Source: Vandiemenella viatica (taxonomy: Eukaryota; Arthropoda; Insecta; Orthoptera; Morabidae). Taken from it: DNA of 64,000 bases. Both the position numbers and the translations under genes were made by a program. Positions 57,871-64,000 of this stretch are shown here, piece after piece; position 1 is the stretch's first letter, and every line of letters starts with the position of its first letter. The notes beneath the pieces are model-generated. The model had not been told where the DNA came from. It searched no databases and worked only from the letters and a program-made list of their open reading frames with translations. The stretch lies in NCBI GenBank assembly GCA_031002005.1, contig JARYHS010008074.1, forward strand, positions 179,762,494 through 179,826,493. Direction: 5' to 3'.

Positions 57871-58889
57871 TGGATGTTCTGTTTGTGAACCTAACCTATT
57901 ATTTCATAATACATGTTCAAATATTTACTGCTGTGGCCCTAACATTACATATTATAATTATAGTGGAACACATTTGAATAATAGTGACATATTTCCTGCA
58001 TTGTATGCTTTCATACATTTTATTTATTTGCTTATTAATTCTCCCCAATTCGGATTTATGTTAGCCTGTAAGACCTGAAGTAGAGAAGTTGTCTGATTTA
58101 AAATGCATGCGATGGGAGGATGGAATCAAGCTTAGAATTGTGGAATAAGTTAGTTTCAAAACTTTGAGACCGAAATGGATGCTAATTCAGTTTCCATGAG
58201 GTCACTCAAGCATCAATGTACCCGTCGTCATGCTGGGTAAACAGCACAGCTAGAAAGCAATCGCTGCAATGCCTGAGGGAGTTTTGTCGACAGAAATTTA
58301 ATCGCATTGTTATTTCATCAGTCGTCCGACAACTTTCAGTGACGGTACCAGCGCTACTTTTGTAAACAAGTTTCTGTAGATATAGACTCCTATCACGCCT
58401 CAGGAAATCTAGACTCTGAAGGTTGTGGATGTGGTTGACTTCTTTGGTTCTCCCTTTTCCGCACTTGGATATGCACTACAGTGTAACGAGGTATGTGTTA
58501 TATTACCATTTACTTAAATAAAATGGAATAACAAAATAATTGAAAATAATATGTGTAATACCCAAAAAAAATCGTACACAGGTTTCCAGAATTCCTGAGA
58601 ACACAGCAAGTTTACCCGTCCTTGTCGGTAATATTAGCACCAGGGGAAATTATACATATGCGGGAGGAATTCGTTCTCCCATAATAGCATGATATTTCAA
58701 AGACTTAACTTTGAGATGTCTCTATGGTATTAATTTGGAGATATTTCAAGGATTGGGATTAACCACGATATGCCTCATATAGTTTTGCGATATAGTATTT
58801 ACTGGAGTTACACAGAAACAAGACAGTCCTCCTCCATTATTTTTGCAAGGTCTATTGGTTCATTTGCACGCCGTTTTTTTCTCAGATAG
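57871..58889. other. Unassigned AT-rich DNA
   Basis: No repeat or coding signature. Confidence 0.4.
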
Positions 58890-59195
58890 TTGAGGCACCC
58901 TACTGGTGTTTGGCGCCTGACACAAATCCTGGTGTTGGTAGTAATTTTCATTGGCTCTTGGACGGCAGAGAAGTAGAGGCAATGGTGTACAATTCCTAAT
59001 CACCAGGCAGTGCACAAAAGTCTTGGGTTAAATCCTATACCTCTCCCTAGCTCCTATAGAGCGGCATCGTTGATGGTGATTCGTTAGGCGGATGAAATGT
59101 TAAGCCAAGTGCTACGTTTATGCATTTCCGATGAGGCTTATGTGGGCTGGCGCCATGTTTCACACTTTATATTCCTTCATAAATTATTCATTCAC
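58890..59195 (+). repeat. Dispersed repeat family C, copy 3
   Basis: GTGTTTGGCGCCTGACAC, AGTAATTTTCATTGG, CCTAATCACCAGGCA, AGGCTTATGTGGGCTGGC and CATTCACAACACATTGAA correspond in order to the copies at 6800 (plus) and 63490 (minus). This copy spans both the 5' and the 3' half and is the best anchor for a consensus. Confidence 0.6.
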
Positions 59196-60339
59196 AACAC
59201 ATTGAACCGATCGGAAACACATCACAGACAGCCATAACACATACGTATAGTTCCATCACTGGTGAATGCAAAGCTGTACCACCCCATTTAAATTTTCCAT
59301 GACATTGCTTTGGAAAAGCAACTCCTACCTTGGCAGTGCCGACGCCTAGGTCGCCGAATATGGGGTAAAACATCATAGGATCATTTGCGATATAATGGCC
59401 AGAGCAAATATATTTAACATATTTTTTTGTTTCTTTCAGATAAAAAAAATAATAGGTCACCAAGAAAGCCTCCATTGATTTACAATAAAATTATTTATTC
59501 TATAATGAATTAAAATATTTGCTGTAACTTTGCCTTAGATGAGGGTAACACGTTTTCAAACCATTATATGATTCTGTGACACAAAAAGGCTTAGATTTGT
59601 ATGCTTGAGATTAAATTCTGGAAGGGTAGATAGACAGTTTCGGTTATTGAGATAGATGTATATATAAAACTGCAATACTTTTATCACTTGAGTTGGCAAA
59701 CGGGTAGTAATTACAGTAAATTATTTTAACTAGAATAACATTAAATGAAATGGGTGGTTTTAGGGAGAGAATTGAAGCTAGTTTCTCATCAGCTTATACC
59801 AAAAATTATCTAAGAACATAAGAGAAAATTATTTTTCTAAACTACCTTGCATTATTCGTGAAACTTATATTATACATAATGACACAAAGTTTCACCAATA
59901 ATTCGAGGATGCTGATGATTCCACAAATCACAATGGTGTAAAACAAATGAGGTCAAACATTTTATTAGTAGAGATTTGCAGTTGACTACATAAATTAATC
60001 AGCCGTGTTTCCAACTGAGAAAATAAACGCGAAATCTTCGTTCTTCATGCACAATGATTCTTACACTAACCAGTTCATACGCCAGTACACGTTGGTGGTG
60101 TACACCTCTTTCCTGTTCAATCGCTCGGTAATAACACGGGGATATTGTCATACGGAGAATCATTTCACATTTTTCCTCCAAAGCGGAATTCAACTGCTGC
60201 CAAACATTAAGAAGTTCCACTGATAATAGTGCCTGGCGCATTGTTCTTTCCTTCATTTCTACGCTTATACTCTAGTGAAAAGCGGAAAATACTTCTCGTT
60301 GTTTCACAGGCTGTAAAAGTGCTTAGCGTTTCATTTTCA
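59196..60339. other. Unassigned AT-rich DNA
   Basis: Frames up to 95 codons without motif. No repeat signature. Confidence 0.4.
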
Positions 60340-60560
60340 GGCCGAAGATGGGACGGTAACAACTTCCATAAATGCGCGAGGCCGGAGTATTGCCAGCAGG
60401 TAGCGTGCCCGTTTAATCAATGCAGCGCAGCGGCTCTCCTCGGCCAGTCCTCCAGCTGCGGCCGGTCCTCTCTTTACGATGTCCTCTCCGAGCAGTAAAA
60501 GCCGAGTGGCCCCCCCCAAGCGGCGCCCACCATACGCTTTACTACGGCGCTTTAACCTTC
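60340..60560. other. CG-rich patch
   Basis: CG-dense sequence (CCAGCTGCGGCCGGTCC, CCCCCCCCAAGCGGCGCCC) in AT-rich surroundings; both strands and several frames are open for 60-90 codons, which high GC alone explains. A CpG island, exon or promoter cannot be distinguished. Confidence 0.25.
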
Positions 60561-60715
60561 AACCATACAACGGTCCTCAGCTTCATTACAGATCCAGATC
60601 ACGACTGTAGCCGACTACTAACTAAAACACCAAATGTGATGTCTCGCCCTTTGTGAGGAATGTTAACTCATAGTTGAACCTCTTACAATACTCACCCTGC
60701 CGTCTCAACTCGGTT
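60561..60715. other. Short spacer
   Basis: Nothing recognised. Confidence 0.35.
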
Positions 60716-60923
60716 TGAATCAGTATGCACTGGTCTCACTCGTGAGGACGCAGATCCGAATCCTTACATAGGATTCACGTGGTTTTCCGAAATCCTTTCA
60801 GGGAATGACGGGATAGTTCCTTCAAAGATACCAAGGCTGAATTTCTTCCTACATTCCTTGCCACCAGTCCCTTCCTGTTTCTCACAACTCGAAGTCAAAA
60901 AAGCATAAAGGCATAAAAAAAAA
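60716..60923 (+). repeat. SINE family A, diverged copy
   Basis: A tRNA-like remnant (CTCGTGAGGACGCAGATCCG), then GGTTTTCCGAAATCCTTTCA, GACGGGATAGTTCCTTCAAA and CATTCCTTGCCACCAGTCCC follow the family order, ending in a short A run. Confidence 0.8.
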
Positions 60924-61064
60924 GGTTGGCAGTGAATTGGGGACTGCCAAAAAAGTGAAAACTTGAAACTATGAATATCATACGCTCTACACGTCATACT
61001 TATAGCCACAGATATACTAAATAATAATAATTCCAAGTTTTTGTAATGAATTGTTGACAGGGAT
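60924..61064. other. Short spacer
   Basis: Nothing recognised. Confidence 0.35.
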
Positions 61065-61320
61065 TTTACTGACTGCGCATTCCGCCCCTATCTTAGCCGC
61101 TTTATCCTAACCTGGTAGACCTACCGGGTACAGATGACCTACAGTTTGAGGCGGAATTTGAACCACGTAAGTGTTCTGGCGTACTTCACATTACACAGCA
61201 AGCTGTGCCAGAGGTGAAAGTCTGTTTAAGGGTCTGTGAAAATCTCCGTCGAGATAGGGATTCGAACCGCGGACCTTTACGTTTTGCAGTCAGACACCTT
61301 AACCACCTAGCCACCAGATC
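61065..61320 (-). repeat. SINE family B, copy 2 (best preserved)
   Basis: On the minus strand the head CTGGTGGCTAGGTGGTTAAG looks like a tRNA A box, and CGGTTCGAATCCC is a perfect B box. The body contains TTTCACCTCTGGCACAGCTT, GAAGTACGCCAGAACACTTA and CCCGGTAGGTCTACC. It is not a tRNA gene because the acceptor stem does not close. It matches 34311-34495 closely. Confidence 0.82.
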
Positions 61321-61485
61321 ACAACAGATATACTGTTAGTGTTAACATTAGCATGTCGCTGAAGTAAAATCATAAGATTTTACCCATCAAAAAATCATTC
61401 AACTGGCATAAAGGAATTGTCACTTCAAAAACTAAAAATCTAATTTAGTCCACAACCAGAAGGTTGTCAGAATATTTCCTAAGGA
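61321..61485. other. Short spacer
   Basis: Nothing recognised. Confidence 0.35.
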
Positions 61486-61700
61486 GATGTACCAAGCTAA
61501 TGCGTCAGAGGCAAGAAGGTCAATTCCTTTCCTCAGTGGCCTACAGTTTTACGTGGAATCAGAGCTGCGTAAGAACTCTTCGTAGCTCATCTAATGAAAT
61601 ACAACTGCTAAAATCTCCTGATCACCACGGGATTTGAATCCGGCACCGAGTATGAAATTTTAGAAAGTAAGCGTCTTAACCACTGAGCTTCCAGACCACC
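61486..61700 (-). repeat. SINE family B, copy 3 (divergent)
   Basis: On the minus strand GGTGGTCTGGAAGCTCAGTG and GTTAAGACGC form an A-box-like head and GGATTCAAATCCCG a B box. The body follows the family layout (GAGATTTTAGC, ACTGTAGGCC, CTTGCCTCTGACGC, AGCTTGG). It probably represents a separate subfamily. Confidence 0.65.
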
Positions 61701-62660
61701 TTGGTTAGTAGAATACTTGTGCTAATTACTATCAAAGTGATTAAAAACTGGGGGTTCGTATGAACAACGTTGACAGAAATTAAGATTAGGGGGAAAGGAG
61801 GAGAGGGTTTTGGCTTTAGAAAATCAAACATAAACGGTATTTTTCTATTTGTTTTAAAGTAAACGTATGCAAAGTAACATCAAAATCGGATAAAAACTGA
61901 GTTCCAAAAAGCGCACTACGAACTTGTCGTACGAGCAACAGTATGTCGGTGAGCCGAATTCATAGATTTACCGCAGCCTCAAGCCCACCTATAAAAGTTT
62001 TCACTTCAGAAAATACCAGCTTGTAACGCTAAGTGAAGTATCAAGAAGCATGGTGCAGACCACATCCTTCTAGTGCCGAGAACTTCAAAGGAAGTGCAAA
62101 GATTTGCTACTCACTTGTTTGCCTGTACGAACACCACCATACATTTCACTTTCACAGATCTCCACCACTTTATTTCTGGTGGTCTCAGAGATTGTGTGAC
62201 TCTCTGATAATCCTCCTCTATTTTATGTTGAAATTCATGACAGGTTCACAGAACCAATATGCATAAATTTGAATGTGAGAATATATAGTAAAATGGTACA
62301 CATATCATTAACCATCTATCATGGCGATATGTTATGTATAAAAATGAACTGAGTCAACCTTGGAATGAACACATTACTTTAATGCAATGTTGTTGGTTAT
62401 AGAGTGAACGTTGTTACAAGAATTAAAGCCCACATGTAATTCAGACTCTTGATGTGATTATAGAAGGTATATGAATATTCACGATTCCTAAAAGGAAATT
62501 ATATTACAAGGCCAATGTCACGTAAGTAGAGAGAAAAAAAAATGTGGTAAATCTGAAAATTGCTGAACAAAATAGAATCATGTACGCAAAGATGAAAATC
62601 AACCTCCAGTTGATTTTGATGAAGATGTTTACGAAAATAATATTTTTTTATTACTATTTT
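61701..62660. other. Unassigned AT-rich DNA
   Basis: No repeat or coding signature. Confidence 0.4.
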
Positions 62661-62898
62661 CTTTTTTACTTATGGCTTTAAGCCTCGTCGTGGTCGAGGT
62701 AATTAGAGGCGGGAAAATACTGGCGATAAGGTAGGGGAAGGAATACGGCTATGGCCTTTTTAAGGAAGCATCCCGGCATTTGCCTGGAGTGATTTGGGGA
62801 AACCATAGAAAATCCAAATCTGGATGCCCGCATGTGGATTCGAACCCGCATCCTCCCGAATGCGCTTCAGAGCGTTACCACTCATCCACCACACTCGG
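62661..62898 (-). mobile_element. SINE family A, near full-length copy
   Basis: On the minus strand CCGAGTGTGGTGGATGAGTG starts the head, GGGTTCGAATCCAC is the B box, and the full central block and TCTAATTACCTCGACCACG end follow, with a T-rich plus-strand run marking the tail. A target duplication is not clear. Confidence 0.88.
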
Positions 62899-62966
62899 TG
62901 GTATTATTATTGCTTTTAGCACTCTTCACTATATGGTTCAATAGGGTACTGAAACTATTGGAAGCA

Positions 62967-63055
62967 AGGAAATGGAAGGAAATTAGCCAAGACATTTTTA
63001 TTCAACTATCCCGACGTTCGTCTGGATTGGTTTCAGGCAACAGTTGAATAAGATC
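62967..63055 (-). repeat. SINE family A fragment (central block)
   Basis: Diverged central block only: words corresponding to GGAAGGAATT, CATCCCGGCATTTGCCTGGA and GATTTGG can be traced. Confidence 0.5.
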
Positions 63056-63084
63056 TAAATTCGTTAGGCAGGGGATAGAGACCG

Positions 63085-63215
63085 CGTTCAGATTTCTGTT
63101 TTCCATGGTTTCCATATTTCGGAATGGTTCCTTCAAGAGGCTATGGCCTAATTTCTTGCCGGTTCTTATGATCTATCGCTTCTAATGACGTCGACGAGGA
63201 GTAAAACAATAGGTA
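63085..63215 (+). repeat. SINE family A fragment, opposite orientation
   Basis: TTTTCCATGGTTTCC, GAATGGTTCCTTCAAGAGGC and TCTAATGACGTCGACGAGG show the body and 3' end in plus orientation, back to back with the fragment at 62967. Confidence 0.72.
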
Positions 63216-63489
63216 AATAAGTCGACTGTGGCACTGGCAGTGGCCCTGCTATGTGCCAATGCGAATTCAGTTGGTACTATCCAAGGGAAAATGATTTATG
63301 ACTTTAAAGACACCAGAGTGTGTGCGATACCAGGGGCCGGTACTCCTGTAGTGTGGAGAGTGTTACCTCTTCATAGTAACATCCTGAGGATATAATGTGC
63401 AGTGATTTCCAATTAATATTGCCGGTATTTAAATGTGTCAAAACTATAATGGCGTGTGTTATGGAAGGGAAGTAATAGAAGAAAGACGG
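63216..63489. other. Unassigned DNA
   Basis: No firm feature; may include the far end of the family C copy to the right. Confidence 0.35.
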
Positions 63490-63805
63490 TGAGGTCGAAT
63501 GCCATCCACTTATACCTACTCTTACCGAAACTGGGTGTACCAAGTTTTACGTGCCTTTTTCATCAAATAAACACGAGCATCGACCACTGACACCATAAGC
63601 ACTGTGGAGAGTTATGGTTTGACTTAGAAATTCGGTTTACAATCTGGTGATCAGGAATCGTACATTGCAATCTCCCCTACTCCGTCGGTCAACTCCCGGA
63701 TATGAAAATTATTTCCATCACCGGGACTGGAACCAGTTAACCCCGGGTCAGGCACCAGGCTCCATCATGGTGTTGCAGCAACCTGAACCAACGAGACGGG
63801 TTCTT
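63490..63805 (-). repeat. Dispersed repeat family C, copy 4
   Basis: On the minus strand GTTGCTGCAACACCATGATG, GAGCCTGGTGCCTGACCC, AATAATTTTCAT, CGATTCCTGATCACCAGATT and GCTTATGGTGTCAGTGG follow the order of the copies at 6800 and 58890. No open frame of note. Confidence 0.58.
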
Positions 63806-64000
63806 GAAATCAGAAGGCTGTGGTTACGCCAGCCGCTTAAAACCGAATCTCAGTCATAAAGTGTACCCAGCATATTTTGCGAATGAAAGATGGAAAGTCT
63901 ATGAAAACTCTGGTACAGAAGGTACAGTACATTTGTACAACGAAACTTTGCCACAGTCTCTCCTCTTAATAGCGAACTGCTTAAAACAGGCATTACCTAC
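63806..64000. other. Window end, nothing recognised
   Basis: No feature seen. Confidence 0.4.

Noticed and set aside
1..64000. CRISPR arrays, bacterial operons, riboswitches or phage genes
   Set aside because: No regularly spaced short repeats, no ribosome-binding-site-led gene clusters; the sequence is typical eukaryotic repeat-rich DNA.

Overview
The window looks like nuclear DNA of an insect with a large, AT-rich, repeat-laden genome. My best guess is a polyneopteran, possibly a stick insect. This rests on the kinds of repeats present (tRNA-derived SINEs with a shared central block, hAT and other cut-and-paste transposons, arthropod-type non-LTR reverse transcriptases and Ty3/gypsy elements) and on the absence of operons or dense coding; the order is inference. 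I find no host protein-coding gene, rRNA or genuine tRNA gene that I can defend. The window is intergenic DNA or the inside of a very large intron.

The one intact coding unit is a complete Ty3/gypsy LTR retrotransposon on the minus strand (36367-41656). It has LTRs of 445 and 447 bp that differ at only three places, a 5-bp target duplication (ACGCC), a Ser-tRNA-like primer-binding site, a polypurine tract, and one uninterrupted 1459-residue Gag-Pol frame. The frame carries zinc knuckles, protease, reverse transcriptase, RNase H and integrase, and ends inside its own 3' LTR. It inserted into the 3' part of an older SINE.

Reading left to right: 1-9.7 kb holds a perfect hairpin, three copies of SINE family A and one of repeat family C. 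From 9.7 to 14.6 kb are a 391-bp inverted-repeat element, a SINE, the 5' half of a decayed gypsy element (LTR, gag, protease) and a non-LTR reverse transcriptase fragment that begins at a 27-bp inverted repeat. From 14.7 to 18.2 kb are a tandem duplication and a hAT-like element with a perfect 8-bp target duplication, into which a second inverted-repeat element has inserted. From 20.3 to 23.2 kb are an inverted SINE pair and LINE remnants. From 26.0 to 27.9 kb is a second hAT-like element filled with direct and inverted repeats. From 29.1 to 31.0 kb is an 1881-bp transposon with 465-bp inverted arms around a decayed transposase C-terminus. From 34.3 to 45.3 kb are SINE family B, a 54-codon small open frame, the gypsy element and another LINE remnant. 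From 49 to 64 kb are a tandem duplication, a mariner-like MITE and many SINEs of families A, B and C.

The long unassigned stretches are AT-rich. A few GC-richer, low-repeat patches (about 2.76-3.11, 9.08-9.37, 43.44-43.64, 51.48-51.70, 55.02-55.32 and 60.34-60.56 kb) and one pair of repeated TAATTA-type sites (about 18.96-19.14 kb) are the best candidates for conserved regulatory DNA, but conservation cannot be tested from one sequence. No wholly new biological system is evident. The most unusual items are the LTR-encoded Gag-Pol stop codon and the long-armed transposon with a zinc-binding transposase tail.
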